Below, in pieces: positions 12,715 through 21,672 of a stretch of DNA of 64,000 nt. Both the position numbers and the translations under genes were made by a program. This stretch comes from Actinomycetes bacterium (GTDB lineage: Bacteria > Actinomycetota > Actinomycetes > Actinomycetales > Dermatophilaceae), in assembly GCA_029552065.1 (NCBI GenBank), contig JAKPEG010000042.1:1-64000 (forward strand). The letters run 5' to 3'. How positions within the stretch are numbered: position 1 is the first letter of the stretch; each line of letters begins with the position of its first letter. Under the pieces are notes generated by a model. That model searched no databases, was not told the origin of the DNA, and saw only the letters and a program-made list of their open reading frames with translations.

Positions 12715-13414
12715 GGTTCGTTCTCCGCCCTCTGCGACATCGTTCGGCGCCGGGCCATCCGCCGCGGACCTCACCCAGGCAGGACCGCGGGTCGCGTCGG
12801 CGACGCGACTGGCGATGTCCCCCAGGGACCTATGACCCTAGTCGGTTGGTGCTGTTATGCAAGACCTGCCCCTCGATCGGTGCCGGATCGATTCCCGGGT
12901 CGGTCTGCCCGAGTCCCTCGTTCTCGGAGAAGTGGAGATCCTTGGTGGTCTCATCGTCGTCATAGGTGTTGTGGATCCTGTGGACGACCGACGTCTGGCC
13001 TGGTGGGAGCGGGGGAGGCCCTGTGGACGGGCGGTGGATCCCGCGGGGGGCCACCCCGAGGGCCGGTGGACGGCCGGGCGGTGTCCACACGGCATACACC
13101 GTGGTGGCCGGGCGGGAGGGGGGATGTCCCCCGTTTGGGGGATGTCGTCCACAGTCGTCCACAGGCCTCTGTGGACGACTGTGCGAGTCGCCCCGGGCGC
13201 CCGCAGGCAATCCCCACACTGGGGATGAGGGTGTGGAGAAAGTGGCTGGTGGGTCCGGTGTGATTCGTCCGGGATCGGCTAGCGGTAGACAGAACTGTGG
13301 ACAGGGCTGTGGACGAAACCTGTGGATGACGGGCATGCGGATGATGCCTCGTCGGGTTCCCGCTGGGAAAGGCTCAGGGGAAAAGGCTTCGGAGAGGAGC
13401 GGGCCAGGGGCGGG
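12715..13414. other. oriC: Chromosomal replication origin oriC
   Basis: 700 bases between dnaN and dnaA carry nine good DnaA boxes: TGTGGACGA 12979-12987, TGTGGACGG 13022-13030, GTGTCCACA 13081-13089, TCGTCCACA 13145-13153 and 13155-13163, TGTGGACGA 13170-13178, TGTGGACAG 13296-13304, TGTGGACGA 13308-13316 and TGTGGATGA 13321-13329, in both orientations. This matches the dnaA-dnaN origin of other actinobacteria. No long AT-rich unwinding element is visible; the least GC-rich part is near 12920-12980. One CGGCATAC octamer (13090-13097) lies inside. No gene is seen. Confidence 0.9.
13150..13183. repeat. Inverted pair of DnaA boxes in oriC
   Basis: Bases 13150-13164 pair perfectly with 13169-13183 (15 base pairs, 4-base loop). 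Each arm contains a full DnaA box (13155-13163 and 13170-13178), and a third box (13145-13153) overlaps the left edge. The head-to-head boxes are only six bases apart, so two DnaA molecules would face each other; the same stretch could form a cruciform. Confidence 0.8.
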
Positions 13415-14920
13415 TCAGGAGGATCGGTGCTTGATCCGGTTGGTGAGCTCGGTGACCTGGTTGTAGATCGCCCGACGCTCGCGCATGAGCTCGCGGATCT
13501 TGCGGTCGGCATGCATGACCGTCGTGTGGTCGCGGTTGCCGAAGGCCTGGCCGATCTTGGGCAGGGAGAGCTCGGTGAGCTCGCGGCAGAGGTACATGGC
13601 GATCTGACGCGCGATGACCAGCTGGCGGGAACGGGAGCTGCCGCACAGATCCTCGACCGTGAAGCCGAAGTAGACGGCGGTCGCCTCCTGAATCGCCGAA
13701 ACGGTGATCTGGGTGGGCTGGTCGCTCGGCACGAGGTGCTTGAGCACCTCCTCCGCGAGGGCGAGGTCGACCGGCTGGCGATTGAGGCTGGCGAACGCGG
13801 TCACCCGGATGAGGGCGCCCTCGAGCTCGCGGATGTTCGAGGTGATCCGGGTGGCGATGAACTCGAGCACCTCCGCGGGCACGCTCATCCCCTCCTGGCC
13901 GGTCTTCTTGCGCAGGATCGCGATCCGGGTTTCCAGGTCGGGGGCCTGGACGTCGGTGATGAGTCCCCATTCGAACCGGCTGCGCAGGCGCTCCTCGAAG
14001 CCGGACAGTTGCTTGGGCGGCAGGTCGGAGGTGATGACGACCTGCTTGCTGTTGTTGTGCAGGACGTTGAAGGTGTGGAAGAACTCCTCCTGCGTCTGCA
14101 CCTTGTTGGCGAGGAACTGGATGTCGTCGATGAGCAGGACGTCGACGTCCCGGTAGATGCTCTGGAAGGCGCTGGCCCGGTCGTCGCGGATGCTGTTGAT
14201 GAACTCGTTGGTGAACTCCTCGGAGTTCACGTAACGCACGCGCGAGGCGGGGTACATCTGCCGGACGTAGTGACCGATCGCGTGCAGCAGGTGGGTCTTG
14301 CCCAGCCCGGAGGAGCCGTAGACGAACAGCGGGTTGTAGCTCTTGGCCGGCGCCTCGGCGACGGCACTCGCGGCCGCGTGGGCGAACCGGTTGCTCGATC
14401 CGGCGACGAAGGTGTCGAAGGTGTACTTCGGGTTGAGCCGGGTCCGGTCGACGTCGCCGTCGCGTCGCGGGCTCGGGATCGTGGCCGTGGGGCCGACGGT
14501 ATGCCGGTCGCCCGCCTGGGCGAAGCGCTCGTCGCCGATCCGGTGGAACAGATCGTCCACCCGGTGCCCGTCGTGCCCGTCGAAGGGCTGCGGCACGGCC
14601 CCGTTGTCGGTGTCGGCCGGTGAACCGACCGAGAAGCCGGTCGGGTCGCTGCCCTCGAGGTTGCTGTCCACGCTCACCGCGAGGTTGACCTCGTGGCCGA
14701 GGACGGCGCTGAGCGCTCGCGTGACGGCGTCGGACAGTCCGTGCTCGATGGTCGATTTGGTGTAGTCGTTGGGGACGGCCAGGACCGCGGTCTGACCGAG
14801 GACGCCGACAAGCTTCCCCAGCCCGACGAAGGCCTTCTCCCGATCCGAGAGGCCCGCGTCGTCGAGCCGGGTGAGGGCACGCCGCCATAGGGTGTCGAGG
14901 TCTGCCTCGGGGTCTGCCAA
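13415..14920 (-). CDS. dnaA: Replication initiator DnaA
   Basis: 501 residues from the TTG at 14920 (reads [15 protein letters not shown]), preceded by GGAGGG at a proper distance. An in-frame ATG at 14989 would put the promoter DnaA boxes into the coding sequence, so I reject it. Domain I is about 1-85, a poorly conserved linker follows, domain III is AAA+ with Walker [17 protein letters not shown] and Walker [10 protein letters not shown], and domain IV ends with the DnaA signature [14 protein letters not shown] that binds the box. It opens oriC and loads the helicase; boxes upstream imply autoregulation. Confidence 0.96.
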   Translation of the reverse strand: MADPEADLDTLWRRALTRLDDAGLSDREKAFVGLGKLVGVLGQTAVLAVPNDYTKSTIEHGLSDAVTRALSAVLGHEVNLAVSVDSNLEGSDPTGFSVGSPADTDNGAVPQPFDGHDGHRVDDLFHRIGDERFAQAGDRHTVGPTATIPSPRRDGDVDRTRLNPKYTFDTFVAGSSNRFAHAAASAVAEAPAKSYNPLFVYGSSGLGKTHLLHAIGHYVRQMYPASRVRYVNSEEFTNEFINSIRDDRASAFQSIYRDVDVLLIDDIQFLANKVQTQEEFFHTFNVLHNNSKQVVITSDLPPKQLSGFEERLRSRFEWGLITDVQAPDLETRIAILRKKTGQEGMSVPAEVLEFIATRITSNIRELEGALIRVTAFASLNRQPVDLALAEEVLKHLVPSDQPTQITVSAIQEATAVYFGFTVEDLCGSSRSRQLVIARQIAMYLCRELTELSLPKIGQAFGNRDHTTVMHADRKIRELMRERRAIYNQVTELTNRIKHRSS

Positions 14921-15315
14921 CGGGTCCCTCCCACCCTCGCGCGACTCCGGATGATGAATCGTCCACAGCCCCGTCCACAGGGTGTGCACAACGTTCTGCG
15001 CGGGGAACCTTCAGCCGTCGGTTCCCTCGGCAAGCGGGGAGACCGCGTGCGCGGCACCGAGAGTACACCCCGGCCGGGCGTGTCGCGGACGGTGTCGGCG
15101 TGTCTGCTGTGCAGACTGGGGGGTTGGCCTCCGGGCGCTGGTTTGACCCTGTGCCGCCGGGGCACGTACCCTGTCCCGAGCCTTCCGGCCGCTTTCGCAT
15201 GCCCGTGCCGTGCACATCGGAGAAACTCCTCCGCTGGCGGGGCGGGCCTCCGATTGCGACCGGCGACCGACCCACACGCCGCCAGGCGCAGCCGACCCGA
15301 CGGAGACGAGCCACC
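14921..15315. promoter_or_regulatory. dnaA/rpmH divergent control region
   Basis: 395 bases between dnaA (minus) and rpmH (plus). Two tandem DnaA boxes, TCGTCCACA at 14959-14967 and CCGTCCACA at 14971-14979, lie 39-59 bases upstream of the dnaA start, where DnaA could repress its own promoter. A clear promoter facing rpmH is listed separately. No credible gene is seen in this gap. Confidence 0.65.
15143..15172 (+). promoter_or_regulatory. rpmH promoter, sigma-A type
   Basis: TTGACC at 15143-15148 and TACCCT at 15167-15172, separated by 18 bases, form a near-consensus housekeeping promoter. It would start transcription near 15179, about 135 bases upstream of rpmH, and drive rpmH-rnpA-yidD and probably yidC and jag. 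Confidence 0.7.
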
Positions 15316-15453
15316 GTGAGCAAGCGCACCTTCCAGCCGAACAACCGCCGCCGGGCCAAGACCCACGGCTTCCGGGTGCGGATGCGCACGCGCGCCGGTC
15401 GGGCCATCATCGCCGGCCGTCGCCGCAAGGGCCGCGCCGAGCTGTCCGCCTGA
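15316..15453 (+). CDS. rpmH: 50S ribosomal protein L34
   Basis: 45 residues, GTG start (GGAGACGAG lies 8-16 bases upstream). The whole protein is the canonical small basic L34 ([20 protein letters not shown] at the start, [11 protein letters not shown] at the end), part of the large ribosomal subunit. It stands first in the conserved rpmH-rnpA-yidD-yidC-jag cluster. Confidence 0.98.
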   Translation: MSKRTFQPNNRRRAKTHGFRVRMRTRAGRAIIAGRRRKGRAELSA

Positions 15454-15462
15454 GGTCACGGT

Positions 15463-15819
15463 GTGCTGCCGGCGCGGCACCGCCTGCGAGACGCGAGCCA
15501 ATTCCGGGCGGTCCTGCGCGGTGCGCGCACCGCGCGGTCCGGCGGACGGTCACTCGTCGTGCATGCCGCGGTAACCGACCCCACGGGGGAACGTGCGCCC
15601 CGCGTCGGATTCGTCGTGAGCGCCGCCGTGGGCGGTGCTGTCGTGCGCAATCGCGTGAAGCGTCGACTGCGGGCCCTCGTCCGTGACCGCTTGTCCGCCC
15701 TGCCCACCGGCTGGGACTTTGTCGTCCGCGCACAATCCGCGGCCGCCGGGGCCTCGAGCGCCGACCTCGCGCGCGATCTCGACCGCGCCCTCGCGGCCGT
15801 GGAACGCAGGTTGCGATGA
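15463..15819 (+). CDS. rnpA: Ribonuclease P protein component
   Basis: 118 residues, GTG start with GAGGT upstream, nine bases after rpmH. The protein cofactor of RNase P, which matures tRNA 5' ends. The family RNR motif is visible as [17 protein letters not shown] near residues 60-75, and the N-terminus ([19 protein letters not shown]) is standard. The stop overlaps the yidD start by four bases. Confidence 0.97.
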   Translation: MLPARHRLRDASQFRAVLRGARTARSGGRSLVVHAAVTDPTGERAPRVGFVVSAAVGGAVVRNRVKRRLRALVRDRLSALPTGWDFVVRAQSAAAGASSADLARDLDRALAAVERRLR

Positions 15820-16112
15820 CCTCCGACGAGTCGACGCGGCTGTGGTCGGGTCCGTGGACCTGGCAGAAGGTCTGTGCCTTCCCGTTGCTCGTGCTCGTGC
15901 GGGTCTACCAGCTGGTCATCTCGCCGATGACCCCGCCCTCCTGCCGCTTCTACCCGTCCTGCTCGGCGTATGCCGTCACGGCCCTCCTGCGCTTCGGCCC
16001 GTTCCGGGGCGGTTGGCTGGCGGTGCGGCGCCTCGCTCGTTGTCACCCGTGGAACCCGGGGGGCGTCGACCACGTTCCGCCACGCGAGTGCGCGCACGGA
16101 GCCGCCCGCTGA
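15816..16112 (+). CDS. yidD: Membrane protein insertion efficiency factor YidD
   Basis: 98 residues, ATG overlapping the rnpA stop (ATGA). The conserved YidD core is [20 protein letters not shown] followed by [20 protein letters not shown] and a Cys-His-Pro motif ([14 protein letters not shown]). A small amphipathic inner-membrane-associated protein that assists YidC-dependent insertion. The run of Tyr-Ala at 15968 uses the TAT-GCC codon pair that makes the GTATGCCG octamer. Confidence 0.95.
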   Translation: MTSDESTRLWSGPWTWQKVCAFPLLVLVRVYQLVISPMTPPSCRFYPSCSAYAVTALLRFGPFRGGWLAVRRLARCHPWNPGGVDHVPPRECAHGAAR

Positions 16113-16166
16113 CCGACCAGACGCGGGAACACGGCATACCAGTCGTGCTGCCGCGAACGACCGAAA

Positions 16167-16186
16167 GGTGAGACCCGCGTCTCACC
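16167..16186 (+). promoter_or_regulatory. Hairpin in yidC leader
   Basis: GGTGAGAC (16167-16174) and GTCTCACC (16179-16186) form a perfect 8-bp stem with a 4-base loop, ending nine bases before the yidC Shine-Dalgarno (GAGGA, 16196-16200). It could terminate part of the rpmH-rnpA-yidD transcript or tune yidC expression. Function is inferred from position only. Confidence 0.45.
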
Positions 16187-16205
16187 ACAACCACCGAGGA
16201 CCACT

Positions 16206-17222
16206 GTGGGCGATTTCTTCAACGCGATCCTCTCGCCGCTGACCGTCGGCGAGGCCTGGGTCATGATCGGCTGGCACAGGCTGTGGACGCTCCTGGGCAT
16301 CGGCGGTGGCTGGGCCTGGGCGCTGTCCATCGTCGGTCTCACCGTGGTCGTGCGGATCGTGCTCATCCCGCTGTTCGTCAAGCAGATCCACGCGAGTCGG
16401 CGGATGCAGCTCATCCAGCCGGAGATGCAGAAGATCCAGGCCAAGTACAAGGGCAAGACCGATCCCGAGTCCCGTCAGGCGATGACTCAGGAGACGATGG
16501 ATCTCTACAAGCGGACCGGCACCAACCCGCTGAGCTCCTGTTTGCCGATCCTGCTGCAGTCGCCGTTCTTCTTCGCGCTGTTCACCGTGCTCAACCACCT
16601 CAAGGCGATCGCCGAGGGAACGTGGGGAGCCATCGGGCCGATCGACGCGACCGTCGCGCAGGAGATCGAGAGCACCAACATCTTCGGGGCACCGTTCTCG
16701 TCGACCTTCGTCGGAGCGACGGACGCGCCGACGAAGATCCTCACCGTCGTGCTCATCGTCCTCATGTCGGTGACGCAGTTCATCATCCAGCGCCAGCTCA
16801 TGCGCAAGAACCTGCCGGATTCGGCGCTGGACAACCCGTACATGAAGCAGCAGACGATCATCCTCTATCTCATGCCGATCTTCTTCGCCTTGTCCGGCAT
16901 CAACTTCCCGATCGGCGTGCTCATTTACTGGCTCACGACCAACGTGTGGTCGTTCGGCCAGCAGTTCTACGTCATCCGCCGGATGCCCGCGCCGGGGTCC
17001 GCCGCCGAGCGTGCGCTACACGAGCGCCAGGCCCGCAAGGGCAAGGAGGTCAAGGTCTTCACGCTGCCGGGGCTCGAGCGCGACGTCCCGGAAGCGACCC
17101 CGCAGGACGCCGGCCCGGTCAACCGCCAACGCCAGCAGCCGATGAGCAAGAAGCGTGCCAAGCGCGCCGGTCCGAGCGGGGGAGCTGCCACGCCGCCCCC
17201 CGCGGACACCCCGAACCCATGA
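16206..17222 (+). CDS. yidC: Membrane protein insertase YidC
   Basis: 338 residues, GTG start with GAGGA upstream. An Oxa1-type insertase without the large periplasmic domain of Gram-negative YidC. The first conserved helix carries the hydrophilic-groove arginine (VGLTVVVRIVLIPLF, about residue 55), followed by the cytoplasmic coiled coil (PEMQKIQAKYKGKTDPE), then helices near 115, 175, 220 and 245 (INFPIGVLIYWLTTNVWSF). The last 70 residues are basic, Pro/Ala-rich and probably contact ribosomes. It inserts membrane proteins with or without Sec. Confidence 0.96.
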   Translation: MGDFFNAILSPLTVGEAWVMIGWHRLWTLLGIGGGWAWALSIVGLTVVVRIVLIPLFVKQIHASRRMQLIQPEMQKIQAKYKGKTDPESRQAMTQETMDLYKRTGTNPLSSCLPILLQSPFFFALFTVLNHLKAIAEGTWGAIGPIDATVAQEIESTNIFGAPFSSTFVGATDAPTKILTVVLIVLMSVTQFIIQRQLMRKNLPDSALDNPYMKQQTIILYLMPIFFALSGINFPIGVLIYWLTTNVWSFGQQFYVIRRMPAPGSAAERALHERQARKGKEVKVFTLPGLERDVPEATPQDAGPVNRQRQQPMSKKRAKRAGPSGGAATPPPADTPNP

Positions 17223-17304
17223 GGTATGCCGGTGGGTCACCGGCCGCCGTTGCCCCCGGGCAGCGACCGCCGTGCACCTCCGGCCGTTGCGAAGGAGAGC
17301 CTGC

Positions 17305-18075
17305 ATGACCGACACACCCATGACCGCCCTCGCCGAGGGCGAATCCACGGCACCGGAGTCTGCGCTCGAGCAGATCGACGGGGTTGACTCCGGTTCGCCG
17401 GACCTCGGTGCGCCGTCCGGTGAAGAGAGCACCATCGACGCCGTCGACATCGAGGTCGACACTGAGGTCGAGCTGGCCGAGACCGAGCTGATCGAGGTCG
17501 AGGCGGACGCCGACGCTGCCGAGGCCGGGGCGGACGCCGACGCTGCCGAGGCCGGGGCCGCGGACTCGACGGGGCCTGCGTCCGGTGGATCGCGCAAGCG
17601 CAGCCGGGTCGAGTCGCTCGAGCGTGAGGGCGAAGTGGCCGCGGACTTCCTCGAGCGGTTGCTCGACATCGCGGACCTCGACGGGGACATCGACGTGGAC
17701 ATCGACGGGGACCGGGCCGCCGTGGCCGTCGTCGACTCCGAGGAGGGTCGCGTCCCGCGCCGCCTCGTCGGCCCGGAGGGTCGGGTGCTCGAGGCGCTCC
17801 AGGAGCTCACCCGTCTTGCGGTGCAGACCGCCACGGGCGAGCGCAGCCGGCTCATGCTCGACGTCGCGGGCTTCCGGGCCGAACGTCGGACGACGCTCGT
17901 GCGCCTTGCCCAGGCCGCGATCACCGAGGTGCGCGAGAGCGGGGTCGCCAAGACGCTCGCGGACATGCCGGCCTTCGAACGCAAGGTCGTCCATGACGAG
18001 GTCACCGCTGCCGGTCTCACCTCCGAGTCCGAGGGCGTCGAACCGCACCGTCACATCGTCATCTCCCCGGCCTGA
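17305..18075 (+). CDS. jag: Jag/KhpB-type KH-R3H RNA-binding protein
   Basis: 256 residues from the ATG at 17305, which has GAAGGAGAG seven bases upstream. The first about 95 residues are strongly acidic, with a tandem repeat (coded twice at about 17500-17555) of the EADADAAEAGA type. Then a KH-like domain (about 135-190: DGDRAAVAVVDSEEGRVPRR, LVGPEGRVLEALQ) and a C-terminal R3H domain with the paired Arg/His in FERKVVHDEV. Homologues bind RNA and affect cell envelope growth. The long acidic tail at the N-terminus is unusual in length and may act as an RNA mimic or a flexible tether. Confidence 0.93.
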   Translation: MTDTPMTALAEGESTAPESALEQIDGVDSGSPDLGAPSGEESTIDAVDIEVDTEVELAETELIEVEADADAAEAGADADAAEAGAADSTGPASGGSRKRSRVESLEREGEVAADFLERLLDIADLDGDIDVDIDGDRAAVAVVDSEEGRVPRRLVGPEGRVLEALQELTRLAVQTATGERSRLMLDVAGFRAERRTTLVRLAQAAITEVRESGVAKTLADMPAFERKVVHDEVTAAGLTSESEGVEPHRHIVISPA

Positions 18076-18095
18076 GCGATCCCGACCGCGCAGGT

Positions 18096-18111
18096 TGTTT
18101 CACGTGAAACA
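18096..18111. promoter_or_regulatory. parS: parS site 1 (perfect)
   Basis: TGTTTCACGTGAAACA, an exact match to the bacterial parS palindrome, 20 bases past the jag stop. ParB nucleates here, slides with CTP and organises the origin region. A possible rsmG start codon (GTG, 18104) lies inside the site. Confidence 0.97.
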
Positions 18112-18202
18112 CCAGCCGCCACCCGCGGGGGACCCCGGCCACCACGAGGCGTTTCAGCCGGAGCGCAGCCCGGCGGGGACGCCTCGTGCGGAGCCCCGGG
18201 AT

Positions 18203-18958
18203 GTGCAGCCCTCGCGGGGGGTCGGTGACACACCGGTCGTGGCGAGAGGGATGTTCGGTGCCCGCCTCGACCTCGCCGAGCGCTATGTGGCTCTGCTGGC
18301 CGACACCGGAATCAGCCACGGCCTGATCGGGCCACGTGAGGCGCCCCGGCTCTGGGACCGGCACGTCATCAACTGCGCGGTGACCGCCGGGTTCTTCGAC
18401 CCAGCGGCCAGCGTCATCGATCTCGGCTCGGGTGCGGGGTTGCCTGGTCTCGTCCTTGCGATCGCCCGACCGGATCTGCGGCTGCACCTGGTCGAGCCGC
18501 TACTGCGTCGGACCACCTGGCTGGAGTCCGCCGTGCGGGAACTCGGCCTCACGAACGTGCGCGTCCATCGCGCGCGGGGGGAGAGCTTCGTGCCTGAGTC
18601 CCCCGCTGACCACGTCACCGCGCGCGCCGTCACCGGGCTGGACCGCCTTGTCGAACTGTCCTTCCCGCTCCTTCGAGCGGGCGGCTCGCTCGTCGCACTC
18701 AAGGGCGCCAACGTCGCTGCGGAGATCGAGGCGGCCGCACCCACCCTGCGCCGGTATGCCGTCGCCTCGACCGAGGTGCGTGAAGCTGGCGTCGGGGTGG
18801 TCGATCCACCGACGACCCTCGTGATCGTCACCGCCGGTGCAGGGCATCGGTCGGGCACCCCAACCCGATCACCGCGCCGATCCGGGGACGTGCGACGCTC
18901 GGCGGACGCACGCGGACGCTCCGGTGGTCGGGCGAGCCGGGGCCGCCAAGACCGGTGA
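18203..18958 (+). CDS. rsmG: 16S rRNA (guanine527-N7)-methyltransferase RsmG
   Basis: 251 residues from the GTG at 18203, a choice of several: GTG at 18104 (inside parS), 18203 (GGAG upstream) or 18239. The conserved domain begins at ARGMFGARLDLAERYVALLA and includes IGPREAPRLWDRHVINCA, the SAM-binding loop VIDLGSGAGLPGLVLAI, and RAVTGLDRLVELSFPLL. It methylates G527 of 16S rRNA; loss is known to give low-level streptomycin resistance in several bacteria. The last 40 residues are Arg/Ser/Gly-rich and variable. Usual neighbour of jag and parA. Confidence 0.92.
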   Translation: MQPSRGVGDTPVVARGMFGARLDLAERYVALLADTGISHGLIGPREAPRLWDRHVINCAVTAGFFDPAASVIDLGSGAGLPGLVLAIARPDLRLHLVEPLLRRTTWLESAVRELGLTNVRVHRARGESFVPESPADHVTARAVTGLDRLVELSFPLLRAGGSLVALKGANVAAEIEAAAPTLRRYAVASTEVREAGVGVVDPPTTLVIVTAGAGHRSGTPTRSPRRSGDVRRSADARGRSGGRASRGRQDR

Positions 18959-19207
18959 GGCCACTGAGACCACTGAGACCACTTAAGCCTCACTTAAGCC
19001 GCAGGGTCGAACGTCCTCGGGTCGCCGAAACGACTGGGTCGGGTGCTGCCGTCAGCTGTCCGAAGGCATCGAGGGAGGAACTGCCCGGGACAGCGTGCCC
19101 CGACCCGGTCAACACCTGCGCAGGTGGGCAGTAGCCTCGAGCGGACCATCGATCCGCCTTTCGGCGTGGCCGAGAGAGGACAGGGCTCGGCGCGCTGCTG
19201 TGGTTGG
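18959..19207. other. rsmG-parA gap with short direct repeats
   Basis: 249 bases. Immediately after the rsmG stop are three 9-base units (CCACTGAGA at 18961 and 18970, CCACTTAAG at 18979) followed by a second ACTTAAG, giving the only CTTAAG pair in the vicinity. No promoter or gene is recognised with confidence; the parA start may lie later than I placed it. Confidence 0.35.
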
Positions 19208-20479
19208 ATGACGGTCATGCATGACGTGGTGACCGTGGCCGGCTTGGGGTGGCCGACCGGTCGACCCACGATCGCAGCCGGTCTGGGTTGGCCGCCGCGT
19301 GAGTCGGCGAGCGAGCGGGTGCGGACGACAACGGCGCCACCGTCGACGGTTTCACGTGAAACATCGGGTGAAGGCGACCCCGCGTCGCTCGACGACTCCC
19401 TCCTCGGAACGCCCGCAGCCACCCAGGACGAAGGGGCGGCGGCCCCGGCGTCGGCCGGCGACGTTTCACGTGAAACATCGGTGGATCCGTTGGATCCGCC
19501 GGACCGCCCGGTCGATGCGGTCGAGGCTTCCCGCTCGATCGCGACCGTTTCGGTCGATGCCGTCGCTGCGATCGACGCGGTCGTTGCCGCGCTGCCGGAC
19601 GACGACGATGGCGACACCCCGCTGGCGGCGGCCATCGCGGTCGACACCCGACGTCGGCTCGTCCTCACCGGCCGACCACTGCCGCCTCCGACACACACCC
19701 GGGTGCTCACCGTGGCAAACCAGAAGGGCGGCGTCGGCAAGACGACCACCGCGGTCAACATCGCGGCGGCCCTCGCCCAGTCAGGCCTCAAGGTCCTCGT
19801 GGTCGACCTCGACCCGCAAGGCAACGCGAGCACGGCGCTCGGTGTCGACCACCGTTCCGGGGTGCCGTCGGTCTACGAGGTCCTCGTCGACGGGGCGGAG
19901 ATGACCGGTGTCGTCGTGGAGTCGCCGACCGTGGCCGGGCTGTTCTGCGTTCCGGCCACGATCGACCTCGCCGGCGCGGAGATCGAGCTCGTGTCCCTCG
20001 TCGCCCGCGAGGGCCGGCTCGCCCGGGCGCTCGCCGCGCACCTGGCCGACACGGCATACGACTATGTCTTCATCGACTGCCCGCCTAGCCTCGGCCTGCT
20101 CACGGTGAACGCCTTCGTGGCGGCGCGCGAGGTCTTCATCCCGATCCAGTGCGAGTACTACGCGCTCGAGGGTCTCTCCCAGCTGCTGCGCAGCGTCGAG
20201 ATGATCCGCAGCCATCTCAACCCGGAGCTCGCGGTCTCGACGATCCTGCTCACCATGCATGACGGGAGGACGAGGTTGTCCTCCCAGGTGGCCGACGAGG
20301 TGCGCGAGCACTTCCCCGAGCAGACCCTGCGCACGACGATCCCGCGCTCGGTCCGGGTGTCCGAGGCACCAAGCTTCGGCGAGACGGTGATGACCTATGA
20401 CCCGCTTAACAGCGCGGCCCTCGCCTATCTCGAGGCCGCGGCGCAGATCGCCGAACGTGGCGCGCAGGGCTCGAGATGA
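19208..20479 (+). CDS. parA: Chromosome partitioning ATPase ParA
   Basis: 423 residues if translated from the ATG at 19208; the conserved ATPase starts near residue 165. The deviant Walker A motif NQKGGVGKTTTAVNIAAALA, DLDPQGNASTALGV and DCPPSLGLLTVNA are all present. ParA binds DNA non-specifically and moves ParB-parS complexes apart. The N-terminal 150 residues are unusual: they contain two parS sites (19348, 19462) read in frame as VSRET. Good GC at third positions between 19360 and 19470 favours translation of this part, but a GTG at 19481 (332 residues) is the alternative start. Confidence 0.9.
   Translation: MTVMHDVVTVAGLGWPTGRPTIAAGLGWPPRESASERVRTTTAPPSTVSRETSGEGDPASLDDSLLGTPAATQDEGAAAPASAGDVSRETSVDPLDPPDRPVDAVEASRSIATVSVDAVAAIDAVVAALPDDDDGDTPLAAAIAVDTRRRLVLTGRPLPPPTHTRVLTVANQKGGVGKTTTAVNIAAALAQSGLKVLVVDLDPQGNASTALGVDHRSGVPSVYEVLVDGAEMTGVVVESPTVAGLFCVPATIDLAGAEIELVSLVAREGRLARALAAHLADTAYDYVFIDCPPSLGLLTVNAFVAAREVFIPIQCEYYALEGLSQLLRSVEMIRSHLNPELAVSTILLTMHDGRTRLSSQVADEVREHFPEQTLRTTIPRSVRVSEAPSFGETVMTYDPLNSAALAYLEAAAQIAERGAQGSR
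19348..19363. promoter_or_regulatory. parS: parS site 2
   Basis: GGTTTCACGTGAAACA, one mismatch from the parS consensus. It lies in the proposed 5' part of parA and is read there as VSRET. Confidence 0.92.
19462..19477. promoter_or_regulatory. parS: parS site 3
   Basis: CGTTTCACGTGAAACA, one mismatch from consensus, 114 bases after site 2 and in the same reading frame (again VSRET). It is only four bases before the alternative GTG start of parA at 19481. Confidence 0.92.
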
Positions 20480-20581
20480 CCCGCGGGGGTCGGCGCACCG
20501 ATCATCGAGCAGGGCGCCGCGAAGCGGCAGGGGGATGCAGGACGGGTGGAAGGACGGAACTGCGGTGAAGGACGGAATGCG

Positions 20582-21670
20582 GTGAAGGACAAGGAGAAGC
20601 GGCGCGCGCTCGGACGCGGACTCGGTGCGCTCATCCCCACCGGACCCTCCGGGGAACGTCCGGTGGACGTCTTCTTCGGACCGGCGTCGGCGCCGGACGG
20701 GGGGCGCGAGACGCTGTCCGGCGGGGAGGGCGGCGAGAACGCACCCGCCTCGTATGCCGCGCAGCCCGCGACCGACCCGAAGACGACCGACCCGAAGACG
20801 ACGGCGGCCGGTGCGGAGAGCACCGACGGTTCCGACGGGTTGCGACCGGTGCCGGGCGCACGGTTCGCCGAGGTGCCCATCGCGGCCATCCGACCCAATC
20901 CGCGGCAGCCGCGCACCGTCTTCGACGAGGACGAACTCGCGGAACTCGTCCACTCGGTCCGCGAGATCGGCATCCTCCAACCGGTCGTCGTGCGCCCTGT
21001 CGCGGCCGGCGACGATGAGCCCGGGCAACCGGCATACGAACTGGTCATGGGGGAGCGGCGTTGGCGGGCGGCGACAGCCGCCGGGCTCACCGAGATCCCC
21101 GCGATCGTCCGCACGACCGCGGACGACGACCTGCTGCGCGACGCATTGCTGGAGAACCTGCACCGCAGCCAGCTCAACCCGCTCGAGGAGGCTGCGGCGT
21201 ACCGTCAGCTGCTCGATGACTTCGGGTGCACCCAAGACGAGCTCGCCGCGCGGCTGGGCCGCTCGCGCCCGCAGGTGACCAACACCCTGCGGCTGCTGCG
21301 GCTGCCCGCGCTGGTCCAGCGCCGGGTGGCCGCCGGCGTGTTGAGCGCGGGGCACGCGCGGGCGCTTCTCGGCCTGGACAACCCGGCGGCGATGGAGCGA
21401 CTCGCCCAGCGGATCGTCGCGGAGGGGCTCTCCGTGCGGTCGGTCGAGGAGATCGTCGCGCTCGGCGGTCCGGAGTCGGCGCGCCCGAAGAAGCCCCGAC
21501 CGGGCGCCCGGCGCCCGCAGCTCGACGACCTCGCCGCGCGCCTGGCCGACCGTTTCGACACGCGCGTCCAGATCGCGCTGGGGCGTCGGCGCGGGAAGGT
21601 CGTCGTCGAGTTCGCCTCCGTGGAGGACCTCCATCGCATCCTCGGTGTCATGGGCGTCGAGCGGGACTGA
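20582..21670 (+). CDS. parB: Chromosome partitioning protein ParB
   Basis: 362 residues from the GTG at 20582 ([19 protein letters not shown]), the standard actinobacterial N-terminus. A direct repeat TGCGGTGAAGGAC (20561 and 20578) spans the start region, and AAGGACGG serves as the Shine-Dalgarno. The CTPase/ParA-contact core is about 105-200 with the arginine-rich box MGERRWRAA and [17 protein letters not shown]; the helix-turn-helix that reads parS follows ([18 protein letters not shown]); the C-terminus dimerises. A Thr/Pro/Asp-rich linker (about 55-85) has a duplicated DPKTT. Confidence 0.97.
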   Translation: MKDKEKRRALGRGLGALIPTGPSGERPVDVFFGPASAPDGGRETLSGGEGGENAPASYAAQPATDPKTTDPKTTAAGAESTDGSDGLRPVPGARFAEVPIAAIRPNPRQPRTVFDEDELAELVHSVREIGILQPVVVRPVAAGDDEPGQPAYELVMGERRWRAATAAGLTEIPAIVRTTADDDLLRDALLENLHRSQLNPLEEAAAYRQLLDDFGCTQDELAARLGRSRPQVTNTLRLLRLPALVQRRVAAGVLSAGHARALLGLDNPAAMERLAQRIVAEGLSVRSVEEIVALGGPESARPKKPRPGARRPQLDDLAARLADRFDTRVQIALGRRRGKVVVEFASVEDLHRILGVMGVERD

Positions 21671-21672
21671 CG

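Noticed and set aside
14921-14989. Longer DnaA from ATG 14989
   Set aside because: It would translate the two promoter DnaA boxes and adds residues with no family likeness; TTG 14920 has GGAGGG upstream.
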